Shown: piece after piece, positions 1-5,477 of the stretch
How the letters are laid out: the number at the start of each line of letters is the position of its first letter
Numbering within the stretch: position 1 is the first letter of the stretch
From: a virus
IMG/VR virus record: IMGVR_UViG_3300011116_000353
Location: 1-33,631 of that record
Direction: 5' to 3' (one strand)
Length of the DNA: 33,631 nucleotides
The notes under the pieces: model-generated
What the model saw: the letters and a program-made list of their open reading frames with translations, nothing else
Database searches by the model: none
Told to the model about the DNA's origin: nothing
Made by a program: the position numbers and the translations under genes

Positions 1-207
1 AGCCTGGCTGCGGTACGGTGCAATGTAGCCAAATAGTGGGAACGTCGATCGACAAGTCGCCGCTGCCCTGATTACGTCATTGATAGCCGCTACAGTCTTG
101 CCTGCTCGTCTATGGGCTACAAGACAACCCCAACGCTGCGTTCTTGCATGGAACGGTAAGAATGCTTTCCTCGGCGCGTAGGGGAGGATTATTTCGGATC
201 GGCCCAT
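1..207 (-). CDS. Terminase large subunit, N-terminal fragment cut by window edge (copy A)
   Basis: The first 69 codons of a large terminase, open to the window edge. It shares the start context and the Walker A-type segment HRRAGKT with the complete gene at 31044-32375, with several substitutions elsewhere (for example around residues 14-24). In the cell this subunit is the ATPase and nuclease that packages DNA into the prohead. The start overlaps the end of the small terminase gene by 19 bases, as in the complete copy. The truncation is a contig-edge effect, not a pseudogene. Confidence 0.85.
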   Translation of the reverse strand, partial: MGRSEIILPYAPRKAFLPFHARTQRWGCLVAHRRAGKTVAAINDVIRAAATCRSTFPLFGYIAPYRSQA

Positions 208-428
208 CGGATCACCATTTCCTGCGGCCCGCCCTCATTACCTACGTTTTCAGTCCTTGCCAGGTCAGGAACAACTTTTTTCAGCAGGATATCCGCTGCT
301 TTGACCTGCGTGCTAGATAGCTCAATCTCGCCCTCAACGTGTTTGAGTAAGCGATTCATGATCTGACTAGCTTGGATTTTCTCTCTCCAAGCATCAGACA
401 ACACAACTTTCCGTTTTCTAGCTGCCAT
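189..428 (-). CDS. Small terminase subunit (copy A)
   Basis: A 79-residue protein that differs at a single residue (S/G at position 39) from the one at 32357-32596. It is basic at the N-terminus (AARKRK) and predicted mostly helical, with a segment containing QVKAADILLKKVVPD that recurs in very short phage TerS-like proteins. It lies directly upstream of and overlaps TerL, the usual place of the DNA-recognition subunit of the packaging motor. It is much shorter than P22 gp3 (about 160 residues), so assignment rests mainly on position and resemblance. Confidence 0.7.
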   Translation of the reverse strand: MAARKRKVVLSDAWREKIQASQIMNRLLKHVEGEIELSSTQVKAADILLKKVVPDLARTENVGNEGGPQEMVIRWADPK

Positions 429-465
429 GTGATTGATTTGTAACAGAAATTGTTAGCATACTTAG

Positions 466-633
466 TTAATGTTTACTATCCATTCGCTTCATGGCTTCGG
501 CTAACTTTTTGCCTTTGTCAGCCTGGTTGAATTCTTTGGCTACTTTGACCGGAACGCCGACCTTCTTGGCGAATTTAGGGTCGTGTGCAGCCGCCGCCAT
601 AAGCCTAGCCTGCTGTGGCGATGTGCTAGGCAT
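466..633 (-). CDS. Small basic phage protein, 55 aa (copy A)
   Basis: Short lysine- and alanine-rich protein with the core AKKVGVPVKVAKEFNQADKG. Its ATG overlaps the stop of the upstream DUF5856 gene in TAATG, indicating translational coupling. Proteins with this FAKKVGVP..VAKEF..ADKG pattern are common, uncharacterised phage proteins near terminase or structural genes. The copy at 33013-33177 has the same core but different N- and C-terminal ends; copy A ends in RMDSKH. No function is known. Confidence 0.75.
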   Translation of the reverse strand: MPSTSPQQARLMAAAAHDPKFAKKVGVPVKVAKEFNQADKGKKLAEAMKRMDSKH

Positions 634-1001
634 TATTTCAAGAACCTGAGTTTGTAGAGCGTCGAATCAATCTGATCCGCGATTTCGTCCACGATGTTCT
701 GAAGCTGGCTTTCGCTTGGCAGGTCTTTGCGGAGATCGTCAACAAAGTCTTTGATCTGCGTCAGGTACTTGACCGGCTCTGAGGCCAGGTGAAAGTCTTT
801 AGGGTAGTTCGTGATTATGTCGTAACACCCCTGATAAGCCTCTGCCCACTTGTCTGCAAGTTCGACAATTGCGTCGTAATACTCGCCTAGCGCCATGTGC
901 TGCGCAAATGACTTGGTTTGCAAGTGCATGAAGTGCGTAACGGTTGCCGAGTGAAACAGCACACTAACAAACGCTGCCGCTGATTCGTTGTATTTCGCCA
1001 T
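633..1001 (-). CDS. DUF5856-type ferritin-like phage protein (copy A)
   Basis: A 122-residue, predicted all-helical protein with His/Glu/Asp spaced along long helices (HSATVTHFMHLQTKSFAQH, then EYYDAIVELADKW), resembling the Dps/ferritin-like DUF5856 family found in many phages. Its role is unknown. It is the first gene after a strong promoter (1029-1057), with an AGGG ribosome-binding site before ATG. The other copy at 33177-33545 differs at only a few residues, such as SFAQHMAL versus SYAQHVAL. Confidence 0.75.
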   Translation of the reverse strand: MAKYNESAAAFVSVLFHSATVTHFMHLQTKSFAQHMALGEYYDAIVELADKWAEAYQGCYDIITNYPKDFHLASEPVKYLTQIKDFVDDLRKDLPSESQLQNIVDEIADQIDSTLYKLRFLK

Positions 1002-1028
1002 TTTTCACCCTTTTTCAGCAATTTCACA

Positions 1029-1057
1029 ATGATAATTGCAATTTTTTAGGCTGTCAA
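1029..1057 (-). promoter_or_regulatory. Sigma70-type promoter upstream of DUF5856-terminase genes (copy A)
   Basis: On the minus strand TTGACA (1057-1052) is followed by a 17-base spacer and TATCAT (1034-1029). The -35 overlaps the stop codon region of the VRR-NUC gene. The first downstream gene starts about 28 bases after the -10 box. The same element is conserved at 33573-33601. It is the best candidate on sequence for a start point of packaging and structural gene transcription. Confidence 0.65.
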
Positions 1058-1350
1058 GCGCGTAATTTGACCATTTGAGCAATCATGATTTCGACCGTAT
1101 CTTTGACTCCTTGCTTGTCGCGCACGATTGCCCTGCACCCCGTCCATTGCAGCGCAAACTTTTGTTGATCCTCGGTTTCCTTACCCTTTGGCGCTTTGAC
1201 TTCGACGAGCCATGTAACGCCCCCGAAAGCCACCAGCAAATCGGGAACGCCTCTACCCATCGGGGCAAGAGATAAGACCGCACAGCCGCGCATTTTGAAC
1301 TCTGTAACGATCTCTTGATGATTCGCATCGACTTTAGCAGCGCGTCTCAA
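1054..1350 (-). CDS. VRR-NUC domain nuclease
   Basis: A 98-residue stand-alone VRR-NUC protein of the PD-(D/E)XK superfamily. Visible family features are an N-terminal KVDANHQEIV segment, GRGVPDLLVAF with the catalytic Asp, and WLVEVKAPKG with the Glu-x-Lys pair, followed by a DQQKF helix. Phage VRR-NUC proteins act as structure-specific, often Holliday-junction-like, endonucleases; here it may replace RusA/RuvC-type resolution before packaging. The start is TTG overlapping the previous stop (ATTGA) behind GAGAAAG; an internal ATG would delete the conserved N-terminus. Confidence 0.85.
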   Translation of the reverse strand: MRRAAKVDANHQEIVTEFKMRGCAVLSLAPMGRGVPDLLVAFGGVTWLVEVKAPKGKETEDQQKFALQWTGCRAIVRDKQGVKDTVEIMIAQMVKLRA

Positions 1351-1577
1351 TGGGATGCTTTCTCGATGGCTTTGGCTGTCTCAATCTCGGCAATAACTTC
1401 TGGGCCGGTCTCAATCGTGATCCGCATATCCTTGACTAACAACTCCATGCAAACGCCTTCTGAAAGTTCTGTTTCGTTGTAATCGCTTTCAGCCTGGCCA
1501 AACTCAAGGAATGCTGTGCAAATCCCATGCAGCACCCGCAAAGCATCTTCCTGGCTTACTTTTGGAAACTGGCACAT
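1347..1577 (-). CDS. Hypothetical acidic protein, 76 aa
   Basis: An acidic protein (many Glu and Asp, few basic residues) without a recognised domain. It overlaps the end of the Ref-like gene by about 22 bases and its stop overlaps the TTG start of the VRR-NUC gene, so it is part of the same translated run. Acidic composition next to recombination and nuclease genes would fit an accessory or DNA-mimic role, but nothing specific supports that. Function unknown. Confidence 0.6.
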   Translation of the reverse strand: MCQFPKVSQEDALRVLHGICTAFLEFGQAESDYNETELSEGVCMELLVKDMRITIETGPEVIAEIETAKAIEKASH

Positions 1578-1849
1578 AGCTCTGTTGTCCTTTGTAACAA
1601 TTCTTGCTCTGTCCCGTAACGCTTCTCAAATTCTTTGCGCCAGGGATGCCGACTGACGTACTCAGGGGTATTTTTGCCGCTCCTATGATGCGTTGGACAC
1701 AAGCAAATCACAAACATTTCACCCGCTCGCTTGCTGCCGGACAAAACGTGATGGATATCGCCCTCGGAACGTTCCATGTGAAACAACCTGCAAACGATGC
1801 AACCCAAGTCTCTAACCTTGGCTTGCCACTGTTGTTCAAGTTTTGTCAA
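1556..1849 (-). CDS. ref: Ref-family HNH recombination enhancement nuclease
   Basis: A 97-residue protein matching the C-terminal nuclease core of phage P1 Ref: GCIVCR near residues 16-21, the DIHHV motif around residue 32, and CLCPTHHRSG near residue 50 form the zinc-stabilised HNH site, followed by the family-typical EFEKRYGTEQELL. P1 Ref is a RecA-dependent endonuclease. This short form lacks the long basic N-terminal extension of P1 Ref, like many lambdoid homologues. It lies directly after the NinB-like gene, as in other phage nin-type regions. Confidence 0.8.
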   Translation of the reverse strand: MTKLEQQWQAKVRDLGCIVCRLFHMERSEGDIHHVLSGSKRAGEMFVICLCPTHHRSGKNTPEYVSRHPWRKEFEKRYGTEQELLQRTTELCASFQK

Positions 1850-2135
1850 TGTCCACTCCCATTTCTACGGAAGCCGCAGTCAACCATTCCAGCCATTCAC
1901 TAAACTTTTCTTTCGAGTATTTACTTGTTCTTCTGCCTAGCATCACAATGCCCCCATAAAGCCCAGGAGCGAGCCTAGGAGCGACTTCGCCCTCGTAGGT
2001 AGCTGTGAGTATGTCCTTCCAGTCGTTTTCGTGCAGGAACGTCTTTTGACCGTTTATTAGCCATTCTTTCTGCTTTGCCCAAGCCTTGAGGATTCGCCAC
2101 TGCGCCGCGTTTTGGTCAAAAGTGCGGTCATTCAT
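1836..2135 (-). CDS. ninB: NinB/Orf-family recombination mediator
   Basis: A 99-residue protein with the family signature RTFDQNAAQWRILKAW at the N-terminus, a central DWKDILTATYEG segment and a C-terminal GGIVMLGRRTSKYSKEKFSEWLEWL. Lambda NinB (Orf) binds single-stranded DNA and helps load the phage annealing protein or RecA; lambda Orf is about 146 residues, and shorter forms like this are common. It sits next to the Ref-like gene and in the same genome as an Erf annealase, so a role in phage recombination is consistent. The start overlaps the upstream stop (TGAATG context). Confidence 0.85.
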   Translation of the reverse strand: MNDRTFDQNAAQWRILKAWAKQKEWLINGQKTFLHENDWKDILTATYEGEVAPRLAPGLYGGIVMLGRRTSKYSKEKFSEWLEWLTAASVEMGVDIDKT

Positions 2136-2389
2136 TCATTTACCCAAAATTTGTCTTGGATGTTGGAGTAAACAATTTCCATGCCGTAAGCGACATCACG
2201 ATCTCTAACACTTCCTTGATACCGTCTAGCGATTCGATCTTTAAAATCACCGAGACACTCTTTTACAATCAACTCGGCAAACTTTTCCAGTTCATCTTGG
2301 GTCATAAAAATAGCAGGGTTACTACCAAGCCATTGACTAGATTCTGCTTTAGCCTGTTCAGCCAATCTTCTGATGCGTTCAGTATTCAT
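2132..2389 (-). CDS. Hypothetical phage protein, 85 aa
   Basis: N-terminal MNTERIRRLAEQA followed by ELEKFAELIVKECL resembles a frequent but uncharacterised phage protein type built on a helical ELEKFAELIV segment. No catalytic motif is visible. The gene overlaps the GNAT-like gene upstream by 11 bases and the NinB gene downstream by 4, so it is co-translated in the early operon. Function unknown. Confidence 0.65.
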   Translation of the reverse strand: MNTERIRRLAEQAKAESSQWLGSNPAIFMTQDELEKFAELIVKECLGDFKDRIARRYQGSVRDRDVAYGMEIVYSNIQDKFWVNE

Positions 2390-2792
2390 AGTTCACCGTT
2401 GTTTTGTTGACTTGCAGCACCTTTGCGCCGTTGCGTAAATGAAAGTCTCGCGCCATGTCAGTCTTGGGTGACATAGTAATGATGCGACAGTAAGATTCTT
2501 TTCTGATTTTTTTAATCATTGCTCGCACTAGCTTAGTTGCTGATCCTTTTTTGTATGACCACACAGAATAAAAAACAATGGTGCTAGGCCAACCCCAATC
2601 TTTTTTAAACAAGTCTTTTTCTGTTTTTGGTATTGAATTCTCGTGACTCATACATACCACCGCGCAAATTTGTCTGTCCTCTACCCATGCATAGACATGT
2701 TTGCCACCTTCAATGCGCCGTTTGGGGCTAATGCTCGGACGCACAGGGTCATCGCGCAAGATAGGATCGGGGTCAAGCAGTTGCACTAGCAT
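2379..2792 (-). CDS. GNAT-like acetyltransferase
   Basis: A 137-residue protein with a GNAT-like arrangement: central beta strands (KHVYAWVEDRQICAVVCMS), a strand-turn-helix at STIVFYSVWSYKKGSATKLV consistent with the acetyl-CoA pyrophosphate loop, and a C-terminal ARDFHLRNGAKVLQVNKTTVNYEY typical of the last strands. Phage proteins of this shape are often annotated as acetyltransferases with unknown substrates. It overlaps genes on both sides. Fold assignment is fairly secure, activity is not. Confidence 0.6.
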   Translation of the reverse strand: MLVQLLDPDPILRDDPVRPSISPKRRIEGGKHVYAWVEDRQICAVVCMSHENSIPKTEKDLFKKDWGWPSTIVFYSVWSYKKGSATKLVRAMIKKIRKESYCRIITMSPKTDMARDFHLRNGAKVLQVNKTTVNYEY

Positions 2793-3073
2793 CCGTTCTT
2801 CTCCCTCAACTTGGCTTCAATAGCTTTGGCAAATTCTTCGATACCATCGATATACCAAAGGCTACATTGACAACCTCCGACCTGAACATCATTTAGTCGG
2901 TTAATTTCCTTATCCGTCAGCCCAACCCATTCGCGCTGTTCAATATATTCCCGCAACTCGTCGATTTCTTCGTGCAACCGTTGTTCGATCATGCTGTAAG
3001 TAATCATGCCGGTTTGATGGTCGGGGTGTTCTTCGCATCTTTGCTTAAACATTTTTATGTCTTTGTATTTCAT
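2786..3073 (-). CDS. Hypothetical phage protein, 95 aa
   Basis: Start chosen at the ATG at 3073 behind GGAG; an upstream in-frame extension would lie inside the preceding gene and lacks such a site. The protein has a charged helical centre (EQRLHEEIDELREYIEQREW), then LTDKEINRL and a C-terminal IEEFAKAIEAKLREKNG. The last segment resembles the AIEA tail of the upstream mosaic protein (FARAIEAAHGIKE), suggesting a shared short module. It contains CQC but no full zinc site. Function unknown. Confidence 0.6.
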   Translation of the reverse strand: MKYKDIKMFKQRCEEHPDHQTGMITYSMIEQRLHEEIDELREYIEQREWVGLTDKEINRLNDVQVGGCQCSLWYIDGIEEFAKAIEAKLREKNGC

Positions 3074-3075
3074 GG

Positions 3076-3855
3076 CTACTCCTTGATGCCGTGGGCGGCT
3101 TCGATGGCTCGGGCAAATGGTTTTAATCGCATCAAAATGTCGCCCTTGCTTTGTGCCCATGCCTTTGCAATCTCCTCATCCGTCAGCGGCTTGCGCTGTG
3201 GTGGGGTGGTGTAAAGAGGATCAACCCATGATGCGTACTTTGTGCCGTTGCATTTTATGTATTCATCACGATAACTTTCGTTTGCCTCATACTCCAGAAA
3301 ATCGTAATTGCCCTCGCCATCGAAGGTGCGCCACGCCACCGGCTCTTGCTCCGGCTGTGCCAAACTGCCCGACAAAGAAGCGTACGCCGCCTTCAGGGTG
3401 TCGAGATCAATCTCGTTGGCTTTAAGAATGTCAAGCACAGTGCCGCCGGTTGGCAATATTGCCTTTGACCAACGCCCTTTCAATATGGGCTGTTCATTCC
3501 AAAACTGTGTTGCTCTGTAAACAACTTTGATTCGTTCAAGATGCACATTGGAGCGGACTTGCTCCATAGCGGATAGTTTCATCCATTGATAAACAGTCTG
3601 CCGCGTGGTTTGAAATACATCAGCCAGATCGCTGACATTGAGGCCAAAGGCTTTGCGTGTCATCTCCAAGACGGAAGCGGGAGACACTATGCCTTTGCCC
3701 TTGTATGCCACCGGCTCTTGCTCCGGCTGTGCCAAGATTTCTTTGCCCACTTTGAGCACATATTGCGCCCCGCTGTCATTGCTCCAAGGGCCATACTCAT
3801 CCACATAATCTTGCAACGCTTCAAGCGCCAGTTTCAATGCTTCGTCTTTAGTCAT
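3076..3855 (-). CDS. Mosaic phage protein with internal HTH module between two QPEQEPVA repeats
   Basis: A 259-residue protein beginning MTKDEALKLALEAL, the usual start of a widespread, uncharacterised phage family, and ending PLYTTPPQRKPLTDEEI..AIEA. The motif LAQPEQEPVA occurs twice, about 124 residues apart, and a helix-turn-helix-like segment (NVSDLADVFQTTRQTVYQWMK) lies between. Start chosen at 3855 because ATG overlaps the upstream stop in ATGA behind GGTGCGG; two further upstream ATGs are less likely. The HTH suggests DNA binding, but no target is known. See the repeats at 3335-3363 and 3707-3735. Confidence 0.7.
   Translation of the reverse strand: MTKDEALKLALEALQDYVDEYGPWSNDSGAQYVLKVGKEILAQPEQEPVAYKGKGIVSPASVLEMTRKAFGLNVSDLADVFQTTRQTVYQWMKLSAMEQVRSNVHLERIKVVYRATQFWNEQPILKGRWSKAILPTGGTVLDILKANEIDLDTLKAAYASLSGSLAQPEQEPVAWRTFDGEGNYDFLEYEANESYRDEYIKCNGTKYASWVDPLYTTPPQRKPLTDEEIAKAWAQSKGDILMRLKPFARAIEAAHGIKE
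3335..3363. repeat. 29-bp perfect direct repeat, copy 1
   Basis: Identical to 3707-3735, with starts 372 bases (124 codons) apart and therefore in frame. It encodes the LAQPEQEPVA motif of the mosaic protein. Recombination between the copies would cleanly remove the HTH module and keep the reading frame. Confidence 0.9.
3707..3735. repeat. 29-bp perfect direct repeat, copy 2
   Basis: Second copy of the 3335-3363 repeat, beginning GCCACCGGCTCTTGCTCCGG on the plus strand. It encodes the first QPEQEPVA motif of the protein, upstream of the HTH module. Confidence 0.9.
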
Positions 3856-4160
3856 TTCCGCACCCATACGCGGCACATACGGCCACTCGCGCCTTTCTTC
3901 TTGCCATCAGTAAAAACCAAATCCATGCGCTCTAGTTCGCTCATCCTGCGAGCAACAGCGTTGTGATCTAGGTCAGTCCTTGCAGCTATGTCGTAGATCG
4001 TGCCAGGCTGTTCTAATGCTGCGACGATGATTAAATGATGCTTGTTTGCCAAGTCATCAGCCTGATCCGCTGCCATGCGGCTCGTATCGGGATCGGTGTT
4101 ACGTACACGGGGAAACTGCAAGTTCGGAAAGTACCTGTTCAGTATCATTTTTTTATCCAT
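3852..4160 (-). CDS. Winged helix-turn-helix phage protein
   Basis: A 102-residue protein. The C-terminal two thirds read as a winged HTH: HHLIIVAALEQPGTIYDIAARTDLDHNAVARRMSELERMDLVF, with recognition-helix-like HNAVARRMSEL, followed by a basic wing (DGKKKGASGRMCRVW). The N-terminal TDPDTSRMAADQAD is seen in related phage proteins. Such proteins regulate transcription or serve replication initiation. It lies one gene below the replication-like gene, so either role is possible. Confidence 0.65.
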   Translation of the reverse strand: MDKKMILNRYFPNLQFPRVRNTDPDTSRMAADQADDLANKHHLIIVAALEQPGTIYDIAARTDLDHNAVARRMSELERMDLVFTDGKKKGASGRMCRVWVRK

Positions 4161-4426
4161 TCATAGAAAAGGTTATTTTCTGTTGCCCTCACTTCAACTA
4201 CTGAAAACTCAGCCGCAAACGCCCTCACGATCTCGGCTGATTCAGGCATAGCTGCTGCCCGTTCTTCTCGCGTCATTCCTTGCACGCGCACTGCTGTTGC
4301 AACTCTTTCGCGCCAAGTTACGCTGCCCGTAACCGCAGTCGATATTGAGTCATGTCCTCGCCCGGTCGAGCCGGTACTCCGATCTTGCGACCGTAGTCCA
4401 TCGTTAGCTGATCGCTTGTCCACCAC
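4145..4426 (-). CDS. Hypothetical protein with uncertain start
   Basis: An open frame that fills the otherwise empty 158 bases between the replication-like gene and the wHTH gene. The longest form starts at GTG 4426 behind AGAAGG and overlaps the upstream gene by 109 bases. A shorter form could start around residue 51 (MTREERAAAMPESAEIVRAF), where protein-like character is clearest. The first half is Arg/Ser/Thr-rich and low in hydrophobic residues, as expected for an out-of-frame stretch, so the shorter form may be the real one. Confidence 0.4.
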   Translation of the reverse strand: MVDKRSANDGLRSQDRSTGSTGRGHDSISTAVTGSVTWRERVATAVRVQGMTREERAAAMPESAEIVRAFAAEFSVVEVRATENNLFYEWIKK

Positions 4427-4662
4427 GCTACGACCTTCTTCTCAGGCATCGAAATTTCATCGTCGAATCGCTCGCCGTTGAGCCAGCTTGCAGGGTGTGG
4501 GATGTATTGCTTATCCCTTCCTTCAGCAGTCCACATCCGCACATGATCGTCGATTGCCTGTAAAGCTTTCTGCTGCTGCTCGGCAGTCAGCTTTGACCAT
4601 GCTTTGACTGCATCCTTGCGTGCTACTTTTTTGGGGTACTTGGAATAGAAGTCGTCGAACAT
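4318..4662 (-). CDS. Replication-protein-like (lambda O C-terminal type) short protein
   Basis: Start at ATG 4662 behind GGAGG gives 114 residues. The segment FDDFYSKYPKKVARKDAVKAW followed by YIPHPASWLNGERFDDE is characteristic of the C-terminal part of many phage replication initiator or helicase-loading proteins. In those relatives an N-terminal HTH domain of 100-200 residues precedes it; here it is a separate short gene. It may work with a neighbouring DNA-binding protein or only recruit host helicase. Assignment to replication is by family resemblance. Confidence 0.6.
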   Translation of the reverse strand: MFDDFYSKYPKKVARKDAVKAWSKLTAEQQQKALQAIDDHVRMWTAEGRDKQYIPHPASWLNGERFDDEISMPEKKVVAWWTSDQLTMDYGRKIGVPARPGEDMTQYRLRLRAA

Positions 4663-4802
4663 TTTGCCTCCATCTCTCTGATATCCATCGCTGCATCTGC
4701 TACACCGTGCCAATCTTCTTGCCGAATTTTTAGGAACAGATAATCAATCATCACTTCTTTGTCAGTCATTAAGCATGGAAGGATTAGTTCTTTATCAGTC
4801 AT
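4623..4802 (-). CDS. Small hypothetical protein, 59 aa, with MTDKE repeat
   Basis: ATG at 4802 lies behind AAGGA with good spacing. The protein begins MTDKELILPCLMTDKEVMID, a tandem repeat of MTDKE at the protein level and of a 17-base stretch at the DNA level, and continues with a helical, acidic part. Its 3' end overlaps the next gene by 40 bases in another frame and contains that gene's ribosome-binding site. Without it, 4663-4811 would be empty. Function unknown. Confidence 0.55.
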   Translation of the reverse strand: MTDKELILPCLMTDKEVMIDYLFLKIRQEDWHGVADAAMDIREMEAKCSTTSIPSTPKK

Positions 4803-4811
4803 TGATTGTCC

Positions 4812-5477
4812 TTACGCAAACAAAAGTTGTTGAGTAGCCACCACACCACCGGCATCATATTTTTTTGTTTCGCCTTTTGGATATGGTTCTACTTGATATT
4901 TGAGATCGTTTAGCATCTGACGTTTTTGGTATTTGTTGCCACAGAAGAAAATGTATCGGTGTTTGCGTGATCGTTCTTCGATGTAAAAATCATTTCCAAA
5001 CTTTGCTTTAAACCAAGCTACTCTATCTTCTTGTCCCTTTGCCATATCGTTAATGGTTTGACTGTGCAAATGCTCCATGCCACGAATTTTGTAATCTTGA
5101 TTTTTTGCGCTTAACCCTGTGTAAATAAAATTTGTTGCTTGGTAGATATAGCCAACATGACCCATTGCTAAATCAGCATAACTAACAACAATGGTTGGGT
5201 GCGGAAGATGCTTAAGCGAATTTGCAACAAGAAAACTCGCATAATTTTTTCCTTCATTGCATACAAGTCGGTTTAATTCCAAAACGTTGTTCTTCCATTG
5301 ATCGCCACATATTCCGCTACGCAAGGAAGAAGATGATGGAACACCGTAAGTCACCACTCCAACAAGATCAGGCGCAAACAATCCAAACGCATAAGAGATA
5401 GGAGGCATCCTTCGTGCGTAGTGCTTTTGCAGTAACCAAGGACTAACTTCTTGTGGTTTAAGAGACAGTATCTTCAT
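4812..5477 (-). CDS. mom: Mom-family adenine modification protein
   Basis: A 221-residue protein resembling phage Mom-like DNA modification enzymes, which have a GNAT-like fold and in phage Mu convert adenine to N6-(methylcarbamoyl)adenine, protecting DNA from restriction. Recognisable segments are WLLQKHYARRMPPISYAFGL near the N-terminus, VLELNRLVC, IVVSYADLAMGHVGYIYQAT, the GMEHLHSQTI region, and RSRKHRYIFF near the C-terminus. The start at ATG 5477 has an AGGA site. It lies directly downstream of the C4-like RNA/Ash-like region, which may control it. Mu mom is under tight control because it is toxic; the same pressure may apply here. Confidence 0.8.
   Translation of the reverse strand: MKILSLKPQEVSPWLLQKHYARRMPPISYAFGLFAPDLVGVVTYGVPSSSSLRSGICGDQWKNNVLELNRLVCNEGKNYASFLVANSLKHLPHPTIVVSYADLAMGHVGYIYQATNFIYTGLSAKNQDYKIRGMEHLHSQTINDMAKGQEDRVAWFKAKFGNDFYIEERSRKHRYIFFCGNKYQKRQMLNDLKYQVEPYPKGETKKYDAGGVVATQQLLFA

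Larger units (their letters stand above)
1..1087. repeat. Diverged copy A of the terminase-proximal locus
   Basis: This segment aligns with 32168-33631. TerS and DUF5856 are almost the same in both copies, while the TerL start has scattered substitutions. Copy A lacks about 380 bases present in copy B between TerS and the small gene upstream of it. Because the copies are not identical, this is not a classical direct terminal repeat. A contig closing on itself through a second strain is the simplest explanation. Confidence 0.85.

Noticed and set aside
1-1087. Direct terminal repeat of a T7-like genome
   Set aside because: The copies differ by many substitutions and a 0.38-kb insertion; terminal repeats of one molecule would be identical.
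4755-4804. 17-base direct repeat as replication iteron
   Set aside because: It has only two copies and is explained by the coding repeat MTDKE at the start of the 59-residue gene.
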